Below are positions 10,909 to 22,578 of a DNA stretch of 64,000 bases, piece after piece. A program made the position numbers and the translations under genes. Position 1 is the first letter of the stretch; each line of letters begins with the position of its first letter. This DNA comes from Schizophyllum amplum. Lineage: Eukaryota > Basidiomycota > Agaricomycetes > Agaricales > Schizophyllaceae. The notes under the pieces were generated by a model, which had not been told where the DNA came from, did not search any database, and was given only the letters and a program-made list of their open reading frames with translations. The DNA lies in assembly GCA_007026445.1 (NCBI GenBank), contig VDMD01000006.1:868001-932000 (forward strand), read 5' to 3'.

Positions 10909-11571
10909 ACACCTGACTCGCGCGAGCTAGACGTTGAATGAGCACCCAATTACATAGAGCGCGAACTCTGTTACAAGCGAGGGTGGCCGTACCTGCTTGA
11001 AAACTTCACGTCTCGCGCGACACAGGCCTTCCAACGTTGACCCTCGAGCACCAGGCAGGTGCGCAGCGGCCAGCCGGCAGATCGAACCCTGATTACATAC
11101 ATGGCGGCCAGTCTTGAGTCAAGGAAGGCGGCGGAGAAGTCGTCATATTCCAATGTTGCGGACTCGTGCTGAAGACGGGGCGCGCGCGCGCGGAGAATAT
11201 ACTGAGGTAAACCTAGGTAAACATGTGGGGATTGCCACGGCCAGAAGGTGTGCAGGAAATGATCTGTAATAGGCGCGTCAATTAAATCTATCCACAGCAG
11301 GGCATGTCGTACCTGGTGCGTTTTGCCAGTCTCTAGTTTGCACGCCTCCTTTCCCCGCATGCGGTACCGCCTCAGACAATGGAAGCGAACAAAACAAACA
11401 ACCCACAACATCCCAACGCGGCCAAAGGATTTACGGCAAATGCCGGCGAAGGTTCAAGGATCATTGAGTGCATTATCAGCATAGCGCAGGTGGCAATGCA
11501 ATTGTAAGTCTACAGCGCGTCAATAAGTTATGGGGCTCATCATCGTCCAGCGTATCAGCGCTCTGAACTCA
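10909..11571. other. Intergenic with an unassigned minus-strand open frame
   Basis: A 146-residue minus-strand frame (11411-10971) is present and contains splice-like sequences and a stretch reading HFLHTFWPWQSPHVYLGLP. It has no recognisable domain and I do not support it as a gene. It might be a relic or a lineage-specific exon. Confidence 0.3.
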
Positions 11572-13003
11572 TCACTGCGAAAGAGGTACCGGAGGCTCAG
11601 TCACGTAGGGCTGAGGAGCCTAAGAAACACCTCAACAAATAACAGCAACGGAATAACACGGCAAATCTCACCTTAGGCTTCCCCCACGGCGTGTACTCCA
11701 TCACCTTTTTGCCAAACTTCCACCCGCCCCATGAGTGAGACCAATAAGACGTCTGAGAACTCGGTCAGCACCAACATAAGCAAGAGAAGGACTATACGTA
11801 CCACGTAGCCTCCGGGAGTAACGCGCTTGCAGATTTCTGTGTCGAAGAAGACGGTTTCCGCCGAGCATGCACAGCGGGCGACGTGGTCCGAGGTATCCCA
11901 AGAGTAGGGGTATATCAGGGGGGCAGGGAGGAGGATGACCTGCGGACGTCCATTCGCCGTTGCGTCGGTGACATACGGATCGATGGGTGGGAGCTTGTCG
12001 TTGGCTTGCCTCCGGGTCTTGCCCGACGGCGGGAACGGCGAGTCGGACGCCTGGTATGCATAGTACATGTTACGCAGCGCAGACGGTCCTGTGATGTATT
12101 CCGGGCCTGTACGACATGAGACTAGGGTTCCAGCTTAGAGCGGCCACACGTACTGTTCATCTCGGAAGGGAGCTCAGACATCGCCATCACGCGCTGGGCT
12201 TCTGTTACGGGCCACAGCCAGAACGGATGGCCGGGGGCAGATGCCATCCAGGCATTAGGGATGGAGTGGTTGATCGCCCAAGGGGTGACGGTATCCATCG
12301 CGCCCAGGTACGCGGTGGGCACCTGGGTAGACTCGATGTCGTGCAGGCGTGCTAAGGGCTCCGAGTCCAGGTCTGCGTAGATACCGCCGAAGGCGTGCAT
12401 GTAGAGGTTGCGCATGAAGTCCGCGCGCGTGATAGCCGAGGGCAGACCGTCGTAAGTGGACAGCAGCTCTGGGTAGCGTGACTTGACCAGGTCGCGGTTG
12501 TCGTCATCCGTCCATAGCACTGTGTGCATATTAGTGAGGCCAGCGATAGAGCGCAGACACGCACCGTACTCGTATTCCGGGTAGACGACCCTCCATGAGT
12601 CGACGAAGTACTGGAGGAGGTCAGGAACAGTGTCCGCTTTCCAACTTTGGTGGATAATCTTGGAGACGCCTGTCTGCACGAGCGTCGCGGTGTAGCGGGA
12701 CATGAGCTCCCCTGCGGATATCACCCGGGCTCGTGGGGTTCCAAGTGGCGCAGACTCGCGGATCGGAGGTTTGTTGGGATTGACGCCCAAGGTCTCTAGG
12801 CGGGCGACCGTCTCGGGGGAAGTCATGACGTTGTGGCAGAGCAGGGTGCGGGGTCCATTGTAGTTGTGGATAAAGTCGATAACCGTAGAGTGGGACGAGA
12901 AGTTGTACAACGCTCCAATGAGCAGCACGGAGTTGACAAGGAAGAGAATGGGGAGGAGGACGAATAGGCGCCGCCGTGTGTCGAAGCGAGGGAAGGACTT
13001 CAT
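11572..13003 (-). CDS. Glycosyltransferase family 32 (OCH1/mannosyltransferase-like), type II membrane protein
   Basis: Predicted Golgi glycosyltransferase that adds a sugar (in characterised relatives, mannose from GDP-mannose) to glycans or lipids. The start is ATG 13003-13001; no upstream in-frame ATG precedes a stop. The N-terminus is a short basic tail followed by a signal anchor (FVLLPILFLVNSVLLIGAL). The GT32 core follows: IIHQSWKADTVPDLLQYF, then across a 46-nt intron VLWTDDDNRDLV, then GGIYADLDSEPLARL, which holds the DxD metal/nucleotide-sugar motif. Later exons give GPSALRNMYYAYQ and SYWSHSWGGWKFGKKVMEY, and the last exon ends at TGA 11574-11572. The gene is divergent from the BTB gene, with about 220 bp between the start codons. 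Confidence 0.85.
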
Positions 13004-13225
13004 GGCGGGCTCGCGGTCGGGCTCGCTGCGAAGAGAGACACGCGAGGGGTCCGAGGGCCGCACGATACGACGGCGGGACGAATTGAGGCCGTCCAGATTG
13101 GGTGGCGGCAACCGCGAAGATGAGTGCAGGTCGCAAGAGTGACTGCTGTTGTCTCACGCCACCACGACCGCTGCTGCTGCGCCCGACGCCCACCGCCCAC
13201 CCTGGTGTCCCGCAGTCCGCCCTCG

Positions 13226-15011
13226 ATGACGACGAACCCGTCGCACATTCTCATCGCCCGCAACTCGCGCGGCGCAAACAACCCCTCCGCCTCCCTCAGC
13301 CCCGCCGAGACCCACGCCGCCGCCGCGGGCATCTTCCGCGCGTCCGGCTCCCCGCCATGGTTCCTCCAGGAGTGCGAGGCAGAGGAGGTCATGTCCGAGC
13401 TCAGCATCGACGAGGACGAGCAGGCCATCGAGCTCGACGAGACGTTCACCAAGAACAATAAGCTCCCGGGGAACATCAAGATCGTCGTCGAGAGCACGAC
13501 GTTCTGGTGCGCCCCGCTCGCTACTATCCCTCGCGCGCCTAACACACTGACAGGGCGCACAAGGAGGTCCTCTTCTTCGCATCGCCCTTCTTTGAGGCCG
13601 CACTCAGCGGAAACTGGGCGGAGACTGGCCGCCCGCCGTCCATGTCATCCGTGATCACCATCTCCCAGCCCCCGTCCATCCCTGGCGACAAGAGCAACCC
13701 GACCGTGCCGACGGAGATGACCTTTGCGCCCGTCGAGCCTGACATTGACTCGGATGCCGAACCATCCGCGGACGTCGATGCAGGCGGCCCTGTGACGAGC
13801 GAGAGCGACAGCAGCGATGCGGATGAGGAGCCAGTAGGCGACAAATCAGCCGCACGCGATGAGACCCTTGCCAAACTTCAGGCAAGTACTGGTCGTTCAG
13901 GGTCGACCTCCCGCACACGAGGGCCTTTCATCCGCACCCCGTCCAACGCCCGGCGGCGCGCCCCAGACGCCGTCATCGTGCTCAAGGAAGAGCGAGTAAG
14001 CTACAAGCCTTGCCCCCTTTGCAGGCGCCAGCTCATGACTTCCTAGGCTAGCACGTTCCAAGATTTCCTCCGATATGTATACCCCCAGTGAGCTCTTCCA
14101 AGTCCCTGTTTTCCCTTTAACTAATCAATCGCAGTCTAGAATGCACTATCACATGGAACAACGTCGAGAACCTCATGAACATCTCTCATAAATTATGCGT
14201 CCCTTCGCTCCAACAGGAGTGTCTTCACTTCCTCATCACCCACGCGGCCGGTCGCCCCATCAAGGCGATGCGCATCGCAGAGTTATTCGAGGAGGAAGAA
14301 CTCTACCGCGAGGCCAGCCGCTTCGTCCTCGACAACCCCGGCGGATGGCCCGAGCACGAACTCAACACACTCAGCCCCGAAACACTCCTCAAGCTCGAGA
14401 AGCGGTTAGCCTCCACCCCTCACTCACTTTACGATCTTGAACTAAACCAAGCTACCCGTAGACGAAACTGGTTTCTAGAACGCGTACTAAAGCTCGGCCT
14501 GGTGACCATGTCGAAAGAGTATCAGTGTGTACGTTCTCGACGCCTACACTCGAATTCCTCCATCTCATCCCACCCCCCAGTGTCCAACCTGCCCCGAACC
14601 CGTCCTCTGCGCGCGCCTGCTCGAGGAAAAGTGGCGCCAGGCGTACCAGGCCGCTTTCCGTTTCGGTCCCCCGCAGCCGTCGATGGTGTACCGGTACCTG
14701 CGCACACTGGAAGGCGTCAGCCCGCCCCTAGCGCTAACGCATCTGAGCTGCCAGACGAGCGCGAAGGCGTTCGTCGCGACTTGTGAGTTTTTTCGGCCGC
14801 ATAGCTCGAACTCCGCATGCTGACGACGGACACAGTGTTCGACCGGATGTTCTCGCTGGGCTTGCGGGGGAGCGCAGCGGACGCGGCACCGCTGGCGCGT
14901 GCGGCGGCTGCGGCTGTGGCTGGCACGGCGACGGCGGGCCCGCGGCGACATTTCCTGTACTGCACGTTGAAGACGGAGGGCCCGACGAAGACGCGCAAGT
15001 CGATGTCGTAG
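13226..15011 (+). CDS. BTB/POZ domain protein
   Basis: Likely a protein-interaction or adaptor protein; BTB proteins of this type are common and poorly characterised in basidiomycetes. The start is the ATG at 13226. An acidic N-terminus runs into the BTB core split by a 54-nt intron: NIKIVVESTTF joined to WAHKEVLFFASPFFEAAL. A long acidic Ser/Asp-rich insertion (PDIDSDAEPSADVDAGGPV and beyond) interrupts the BTB fold before it resumes with STFQDFLRYVYP. It then continues through LECTITWNNVENLMNISHKL and VPSLQQECLHFLITHAAGRP. The C-terminal part has CPTCPEPVLCARLLEEKW, a possible small metal-binding pair of cysteines. The last exon is alanine-rich and ends in TAG 15009-15011. Confidence 0.8.
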
Positions 15012-15369
15012 ACGAGTCGGTGTTGTGGACGGAGACGTGCGAGTTGATGTCGTAGGTGGACGCGCTGTGCTAGAGATCTTGGCTGGATTTACGGTTGCTT
15101 TATGTGCGTGCAAACAACACATATTCTACTAGCCCCAAAGACCTGCCTCTGGCAGGGGGTTCCAGCGGGGGGTCAGCCTCTTTCTGTGGTGAGCCTCTTC
15201 CTGCAGTGGGTCGCCGCGACCTTCGGCCGCGGCTCCGGGGGGTTCCCACGACTTGCTGACTAATCATATCGTGGGAAAACCCTAATGTTTTATATTATAG
15301 ACTATGCCCCATGCTAACAATTTTGCATCTAGGCTGTGTATCTAATGTGTGCTTTGAATGCTGAATGGA
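15012..15369. other. Intergenic; GC-rich repeat-like stretch
   Basis: A short palindromic-looking GC segment (CTGCCTCTGGCAGGGGG and GGCCGCGGCTCCGGGGGG) at about 15137-15242 resembles transposon-derived non-coding sequence and is reminiscent of 55700-55790. No gene is seen. Confidence 0.4.
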
Positions 15370-15377
15370 CTGTGCTG
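15370..15377. repeat. Left 8-bp target site duplication
   Basis: CTGTGCTG, identical to 15973-15980 on the other side of the hAT-like element. Confidence 0.9.
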
Positions 15378-15972
15378 TAGTGTTGCCGCTGAGCGCGCGC
15401 TGAGCTGGCTTAAGCTCCCAATCGGGCAGCTTAAGCCGGCTTAAGCCGAGCCAGCTTAAGTTGAGCTTAAGCGCGCACCTGCCTGTCTAGGAAGGCCCCG
15501 CGCCGCATACGCCGCTGTGCAGTATGCAGCTTTGATGCAGCTGCAGCCTGCATCATACTCCTCCAGAGTGAGCCCGGCGGCGGCTGCCAGCTGAAGGCCA
15601 GCACCGGGGGCCGCTCTCAGTCCATATCTATGCCGATGCTTGTAATATGGCCTTATGCCCAGCCTGTGCCCAGCGACTGAACATGACCTAGTCCTCGATG
15701 CATTTTCCAGCCCGGAGCTGCATACTCATCTGTCCGAGTCTAATACTGAGTACGGTGTGCTCTGTCCTAGCATCAATCTCTACTGTGGATCATGGTACAG
15801 CTGACTGTCCTCTCGCGATGCGCCAGCCAGCGGGGCCACGTCTGGCCCACGCGAGGGCTTGAGCTCGCGCTTGAGTGGAGCACGCTTAAGCTGGCTTAAG
15901 CCGCTCCACCTGCCTTATACGGCGCTCAAGCCGCGCTCACGCTTAAGCCAGCTCAGCTCAGCGGCAACACTA
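15378..15972. mobile_element. hAT-like non-autonomous DNA transposon (MITE), 595 bp
   Basis: The left end begins TAGTGTTGCCGCTGAGC and the right end is its reverse complement, GCTCAGCGGCAACACTA, giving terminal inverted repeats. The element is flanked by a perfect 8-bp target duplication, CTGTGCTG, at 15370-15377 and 15973-15980, as expected of hAT transposases. Both subterminal regions are crowded with copies of the palindrome CTTAAG (five on the left at about 15408-15473, three on the right at about 15886-15946), resembling subterminal transposase-binding repeats. No transposase coding region is present, so it would need a helper elsewhere. The exact duplication suggests a relatively recent insertion. 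Confidence 0.9.
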
Positions 15973-15980
15973 CTGTGCTG
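15973..15980. repeat. Right 8-bp target site duplication
   Basis: CTGTGCTG, identical to 15370-15377. Confidence 0.9.
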
Positions 15981-16611
15981 ATTGCTATGTGTTATGGTTT
16001 TCATCATTTGTGGCGCAGTGGGTTTAGGGACATTGGACGGCGACAACACTGGACGGTGACAACATGGGTCCGAGTTCCTGGGTTTCCGGACGTCTGCTAA
16101 TTTTGACAGCTGCAGCAGATGCTGACCGCACTTGTGTTCGGGTGTGTCACCTCTGGTTGTGGCGTATTCCGCGTCAAGAGCCGTCTTTACTGAATGTTTT
16201 GTTGCAACGACATAGAGTGTCTCCTTCGAACATCGACGCGGCCGGCGGCGACAAGTGAGGGTCGACACGTCTATGTGCCAAACCGCGGTTGACATAGCCC
16301 AGGGGCGCGCTTCGGTCCGGTGGCGAGCAGTCGGTCCGCTTAGCTCAGATCCGCTCAATGGGCGTGAGGATCGTCGACGCTTCGCAGCTTCTTTACCGAC
16401 GACGGCCCCGACGCACGTCCAGGTGGAGCGTCAACCTAATCGGCTCGTCACTTATAAGACCATGATGCACTTCGCTCGCCACCGACTGGTCCTTCTCCCG
16501 ACTTTCCTCACGAACGCTGGCGGCTGCCCCGCTGCCACCGCCGACTTTGGCCGTCATCGACTGTGACGACTTTGCTTGACGACCTCCATCGGAACGATCG
16601 TGACCCCCATC
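15981..16611. other. Intergenic upstream of the 16612 gene
   Basis: No conserved open frame. It presumably holds the promoter of the downstream gene, but I see no clear TATA box. Confidence 0.4.
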
Positions 16612-17404
16612 ATGTTTGCGCTCCATTTTTCAGCACCCTGTCTGCGCGTCCTCGGTTTCGTAGTGTGCAGCCTCTCCATGTACGGCACCGCCCTCGTCGG
16701 TATTCGGGACGAGCCTGCCACGCTTCGCGAGCTGGCGCGCCAGGAGCAGATGCGAGAGCGGCGCCTGGCGAAGAAGGCGGCGAGGAAGAGGGAGATCGAG
16801 GCGGAGCGGGTGGCGCTGGCGAAGAACAAGCTCGCGCAGGTGGAGATCAAGAAGGTCCGTGCTGCGAGGAAGATGGAGCGCGCGAGGGAGAGGAGGGGGG
16901 AGTTGGGCCGCAAGAAGACCTGCGCACGGACGACGACGCGAGTTTCTGTGGCCGCGGACGACGATTTGAGCTCGGAGGCGTTCGAACTGTGCACAATCTC
17001 GAAGCGACAGTCTACAGATGCGACTCTCGTGCGCAGGAGCGTTCATTTTGCAACTGAAGACGAAGGCCTGGCGACGTTCTATACTGTGGATGAGTGCGAT
17101 TCGAAGTACGTCCATTCCTTTTATCACCGACCTGTACTCATGCATTTAACGCAGAGATGTGTTCGACCTGGCCGACGAGGACGAGGAACGTGTGCCACTA
17201 ATCTCCGCCGGCGTCACGGCGCGCCAGCAGCAAGGCCCGCACGCGAGGCTTGCGGCGTTGATTGGGAGTACGCCAGTCATAACCATAAAAAGTGGGCTCC
17301 GATTACCTGAACTTTCCGAGGCGACCATTGACAATGTAGCAGACGGCTACAGTAGGCAGACCAGGAAGCTTACTCGCAAGCTGCACTGGAAGCACGTGCA
17401 GTAG
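16612..17404 (+). CDS. Unknown Lys/Arg-rich protein with possible N-terminal anchor
   Basis: Two exons are joined by a 50-nt intron near 17106-17156, giving about 240 residues. The first in-frame ATG is at 16612; an alternative is at 16678. A hydrophobic N-terminal segment (CLRVLGFVVCSLSMYGTAL) could be a signal anchor if translation starts at 16612. A strongly basic, probably coiled-coil region follows (RELARQEQMRERRLAKKAAR onward, about residues 40-105). The second exon reads DLADEDEERVPLISAGVTAR and ends LTRKLHWKHVQ. I recognise no family. Coding is supported by frame continuity across the intron. Confidence 0.55.
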
Positions 17405-17614
17405 ATGCATTCAGATCACCGGCCTCTATCATGCATATACCCCACTCCAACCACTGCCATTCCCTTGCTTGCACCTCTGCTTTAACAACCCTTGACGACC
17501 TGGATACTGATGAACTGAAGCTGTGCACGCTGAGATGTACCTCTTTCGCCCAATACCGTACTTACGCTTGTTTGCAAAATACTTAATGACATTACGCAGG
17601 ACCCTATACCAGCA

Positions 17615-19671
17615 CTACACTTGCCCGACCTTGACCGGGACCTTGCCTGTCGCTTCTATCTCGCCGAATATCACACGTACTGCTGCCTCCAAAGCCTCCC
17701 GTGTGTACTCGAAGCTCGCTAAATAAGCATCTGCGGCGTCGAGCACGTCCTGCGCGCCCATTATATCGTAAGGCGCGCAGCTCGACAGCAGCACCACCGG
17801 CACCCCCCGCGAGCGCGCCGCCTCGAGAACGGAACGCAAATAGTCGAGCTGCCACTCCGCGCGGTCTGCGTTCCGGAGCGCGAACACCACCGCGGCCGCG
17901 CCCTCAATGTCGTCGGTCTTCGGCCTGCCCTGACCTTCCTTCGGCTTCTCGCACACAACGTGCGCCACGCTCTTCGCATGCGCCGCGATGGCGGTCTTCA
18001 TGCTGGTGAAGGAAGCGCCGACCGTGTTGCGCACCGCGCCATTAGGGCCGCGCAGGACGCCCTCCGCATCGTCGACGGCCTTGTTTAGGCTGTCCAGCTC
18101 TGGGGTGAAGAGCACGATCTTACCGTCCGGCTTCAGCGGAAGGACGCCCGTATCCTTCACCAGCGCCACCACGCGCTCGTACGCCTCGGCGCTCAGCGTC
18201 TTGTGCGCCGCCTTCATCGCGCCCCACGCCCCCTCGTCAAACTGCTCGCGCACGCGCAGGTCGTCCCAGCTGCCGACGAAGCGCGCCTTCATGTCCGCTA
18301 CGCGCTTCCCGCTCTTCTTCAGCGTGTCCAGCGACAGGCTTCCGTCCTCGACCGCCCTGTACACCGCCTCGATCGCGCCCCTCTGCCACTTGATCGTGTG
18401 GCAGATCATCACCACGTCCGCGCCCGCCTGCAGCGCGCGTACCGAGCCCACCTCCACGCCGCGCCCGTCATGCCCGTCCGCCTCCATCGCCGCCGCCGCT
18501 TCCTTGTCGTACAACATCTTCGCCACCGCGTCCATCTCCAGGCAGTCTGTCACCACCACGCCCTCGTAGCCCATCTCTTTGCGGAGCAGGTCCGTGGTGA
18601 TGGCGCGCGAGAGCGAGGAGGGCGAGTCGTCGCCGATGATCTTGGGTAGGGCCATGTGGCCGGTCATGATGCTGGCCGTGCCCTTCTCGGCGATGGCGGC
18701 CTGGAACGGGACGAGCTCGAGCGCGCGCAGGTCGTCGAGCGTCTTCTCAATTCGCGGGAGACCGAGGTGGGAGTCCACATTAGTGTCGCCGTGTCCGGGG
18801 AAGTGCTTCGCGCTCGCGGCAACGCCAGCTGCTTCGTACGCGTCTGTCATCGCGCGCACGTATTTGCCCACCGTCGCGGGATCTATCCGTTGGTGAGCGC
18901 GAGAACACCAAAGGAAAAGCCCGAACGCATACCATCGCCGAACGAGCGCACGCCTGGCTGCAATCAGTAGCGCCTTACATCGGTCGACAACACCCACCGA
19001 TGACAGGATTGCGAGGGTCCGAATTAACGTCGGCGACGGGGCCAAAGGCCCACTGGATGCCCACGTACTTGAGCTCCTGCGCGATCGCGTGCGAGGTTTG
19101 GTACGCCAGCTCAGTAGAGCCTGCAGCAGCAAGTGCCATCGCACCCGGGCTGAGAAATGTCGGTCATCGAGTGATTCCCGCAGGCGGGCATCGCACAGAG
19201 ACTAACAATTGGGTCCCCGCGTTTGGCAAGCTGAACGCCGAGACGAGGCCTGCGGGCAGAGGTGGGCGAAGTATGTTACGAATCGGAGGAAAGCCTCTTA
19301 CCATTCTCCTGGTCAGTACCAATCATGAGTGGTGTGGCATGGCCGGCGTCCTTTGCGATCTGCTGGAGCTCATTCAGCAGTGCCTTCGTCTGTGCGGCAT
19401 CTGGCAACGAATGTGATTGATTAGCGCTATGTAAGATAGCAATATACTGACCTACACTCTTACCTTTGACGTTCCGCTTCATCAGTATGATGTGCCCAAG
19501 GTGGTAATCCTTAATGAGCATCCTGATATCGTCGGATACTTCCTGTCCGTGAAACCCCAGAATAAAAAGCTGAAATGCACGGAAATAACAGTAATAAGTC
19601 ACTTGTACACCTTGCATACGATGCGAGCTTACCTGCCCAATTTCACGCTTGACATCGTCAGAGAGCACCAT
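17615..19671 (-). CDS. Glycoside hydrolase family 3, beta-N-acetylhexosaminidase (NagZ-like) type
   Basis: Predicted to release terminal N-acetylglucosamine-type sugars, for example from chitin oligomers. The start is ATG 19671-19669. Short exons join as MVLSDDVKREIG, QLFILGFHGQEVSDDIRMLI, then MIGTDQENG (the substrate-pocket GTDQE motif), then FGPVADVNSDPRNPVIG. The long last exon carries the hallmark KHFPGHGDTNVDSHLGLP (His/Asp dyad region), SIMTGHMALPKI and VVVTDCLEMDAVAKML, whose Asp is the expected nucleophile. After the TIM-barrel a C-terminal alpha/beta domain of about 200 residues follows, ending at 17615, so it is longer than single-domain bacterial NagZ. No signal peptide is evident at the N-terminus, suggesting a cytoplasmic enzyme. 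It lies next to the secreted chitinase gene. Confidence 0.88.
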
Positions 19672-20538
19672 GACTGTGGGAGAGGTTCGAGTTGAACGAG
19701 GGTGGCCTGATAAGGCAGGCCTTGTTCAAGTTGCGCCCTTTTCAATTATGAGCGTGGGAATATGCCCTTGTCCCAAACAATCACGCTTTACGCCCTCCTA
19801 CCGGCCCTCTTACCGTCGCCGTACGGAATCTGTGTGGCTGCATGCAGGTAATCTACGCAACTATGCATCTTCGGAACGGCTGGGCTGCCGTTACATCTCT
19901 TGATTCTCTTCAAGACGCTGAAATTGCATACCACTGAACGCCTGGGCTGGAGCATTTGGGAGAAGCGCCGTCGAAGTTGGCGAGTCTGGCTCGTAAGTAC
20001 GATACGTTGTTTCCTACAGGAACTTCACCGGGCCCACCGTCTCTGCGCTGTACGCCCTTGAAACATGTTCCCCGGGCGTGCATCGCAGCGGGCACCAAAC
20101 GCACCGCACTTCGACGCATGTACGCTCGCCCGCACCGAAGATCCTCAGGGCACCTCTCAGTCCATTGTTTTCACAGTCCGGCCCTTATCGTATCCCTCCG
20201 GACCGCCTGCTATACTGAATACACCCGCCGTGCTTCTCTCGACGCTGCGAAGCCCGACCTGCCCGTTTTTGTGCGCCGGGTCCGCTTCCGCGCAGTCGTC
20301 CATGGGAACCCCGCATCCAAACTCCCTGCCGCCCATAGCGAGTGCGCAGGCGCGCTCTGGCCTATCGGTACGCTCCATGCTGCACTGTTACCTGCGCCTT
20401 GTGTCGCCGCCGTACCCCGCGAGCGACTCTATATCTGCATGACCGGGCAATGCATGAGGGCGTGCGGTGGCGGAGGGAGGGCTGTCAGGGAAGAGGCTCG
20501 CGCTTCTGTTCCTCTCGGTACCTCGGCCGTCCTCGTCT
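19672..20538. other. Intergenic between GH3 and chitinase genes
   Basis: Shared upstream region of two divergently transcribed genes. Open frames here lack motifs; the only supported element is the chitinase TATA box at its right end. Confidence 0.5.
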
Positions 20539-20548
20539 TATATATAAG
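20539..20548 (+). promoter_or_regulatory. TATA box of the chitinase gene
   Basis: TATATATAAG about 52 bp upstream of the chitinase ATG at 20600. Confidence 0.6.
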
Positions 20549-20599
20549 TGAGGCGGGTGCGCATCCTCGGTAGGACTTCCTCTCGGAATCCTGGTCGCG

Positions 20600-22578
20600 A
20601 TGATGTCTGTTCTCTTCGCTGCTCTCGCGCTTCTTGCGTCGTCGGTGGTGGCATACGACCCTTCTCGTCAGGATAACGTGCGTATGATGTCCTACACAAG
20701 CCCTCAACCAAATCATGACTTACCTGTCCTTCCAGCTTGTGCTGTAAGTGTAGACCTGCTATAATGTCCTTCGGACCTTCGCACGAGCTTAGCTTTCCAT
20801 ATCCAGATACTATGGCCAGTGAGTGAGCATCCCTTCATAGCTTTCGTCCGATTACAATGTTTTCCAGAAACTCGTATGGTGCCACACACACCGACACAGC
20901 GGGCTGGCAGAAGGACTTAGCTACATACTGCGCGGTAAATCAAGCACCCATCTCATCTATCCACCCTTGCTGAAATCCTTGCCATAGGACGATGTCGCCG
21001 ATGTCATCCCTTTCGCCTTCGTCAACGTCTACTTTGGTACAGGAAACCTGCCCGAGATCAATCTCGCCAACGTGCGGCACGTCCGTCATGACATTTCAGC
21101 TTTCTGACTCGCCACAGACCTGCAACGCCGTCGACAGCGGCGTTTTTGACGGCTCAAACCTCGCCAACTGCCAATTCCTTGCCGACGACATCGCGGGCTG
21201 CCAAGCGAAGGGCAAACTCGTCACGCTCAGCTTGGGCGGCGCGACCGGCGCGGCATCTTTCAGCAGTGACGCGCAGGGCGAGGAGTTCGCGCAGACGGTT
21301 TGGGATCTCTTCTTCGCAGGCTCGAGCAACACTCGGCCCTTCGGCGACGCCATCCTCGATGGTATTGACCTGGACATCGAGGGCGGTGGGAGCACCGGCT
21401 ACGTAGCGTTCGTCAACAAGTTCAGGTCCCTCGCATCCGGTGGTAGCAAGCCGTAAGTGAGACCCATTGACCCACATCCCCTCGCACTCATGCGCGCAGA
21501 TACTACGTGACGGCCGCACCCCAATGCCCGTACCCGGACGCGTACATGAACCCCATCCTCGACGCCGTCGGCGTCGACGCGGTGTACATCCAGTTTTACA
21601 ACAATTACTGCTCTGTCGCATCGGGGAGCATCAACTTTGGCGACTGGGACAACTGGGCGAAGACTGTGTCGCCGAACTCTGACGTCAAGGTCTTCCTCGG
21701 CGTGCCGGTGAGCCCCCCTGCGCCCCCGGCCCCCACGGATGCTTATCGAATATACAGGCAGACACCACCGCTGCCTCGAGCGGCTACGCCGACGCGCAGA
21801 GCGTCATCAACCTTGCCATCGCTGCGCGCGATCAGTATAGCAGCTTTGGTGGTGTGATGATGTGAGTGTATCGCAGCGTACTCGCGCCAGCATCCACTGA
21901 TCGACACTTAACAGATGGGACGCATCGCAGGCGTACGCGAACGGCCGCTTTGATGCGACGGTCAAGGCTGCGATCCAGCAGGATGGCACTGCGCCGATCA
22001 CAACGGCGACGACGACAGCGCCCGCCAGCACGACAACGACGCCCACAACGACCGCGCCGGGCACGACCACGTCTGCAGGCACCGGCGGCTGCGCCGCCGC
22101 CGCCGCATGGTCGTCCACTGTCGCCGTACGTGCCCTCACCCATTGCTTCCCTGCCAGACTGATCTCAAAAATCACCACAGTACACCGCTGGGCAGCAGGT
22201 GACGTACAACGGGCACCTCTACACGGCGAACTGGTGGTCCTATGGCAGTACGTTTCCTCTGCGCGCTCATCGGCCAAATTTACTGACCGCGGCACTTGCA
22301 GGTACCCCTGGCGGTGAGCAGCAGCGCTGACGCGTACGAGGAGTCGAGAAACTGATGATCTCACCACGGCAGGCTCTGCAGGTGACTGGACTGACAATGG
22401 CGTATGTGCGGCAGCGGCGACCGCCGCCGCCGCCGCCAGTGATGTGACTCCGGAGGAAGATTCGGACCCGGTGACGATTTCTAGCTCGGACACCGGTTGC
22501 TTTGTTCACCTGAATGGGTGCCGGGACGCCGAGGACGCGGTGGAAAGCCGGGATCATGCGCGTGCGTTCCAGCTCTGA
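20600..22578 (+). CDS. Secreted class III chitinase, GH18 with C-terminal chitin-binding module
   Basis: Hydrolyses beta-1,4 bonds in chitin, outside the cell or in the wall. The start is one of the tandem ATGs at 20600/20603. A signal peptide ([18 protein letters not shown]) is followed by very short exons giving the first barrel strand (LVLYYGQ), then [20 protein letters not shown]. The active-site strand is [10 protein letters not shown], matching DxxDxDxE with its catalytic Glu intact. The barrel continues with [18 protein letters not shown] and [11 protein letters not shown] Thr/Ser/Pro-rich linker of about 40 residues leads to a CBM5/12-type module with conserved aromatic positions ([29 protein letters not shown]). 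The reading continues about 50 residues beyond the module through an alanine run and an acidic tail to TGA 22576-22578, which is unusual; many relatives end soon after GxC. At least nine introns. Confidence 0.88.

Noticed and set aside
11086..11110. tRNA-like T-loop sequence (GGGTTCGATC on the minus strand)
   Set aside because: No matching acceptor, D-arm or anticodon arm could be built around it.
10971..11411. 146-residue minus-strand frame as a gene
   Set aside because: No domain, start context or convincing intron structure; left as an intergenic note.
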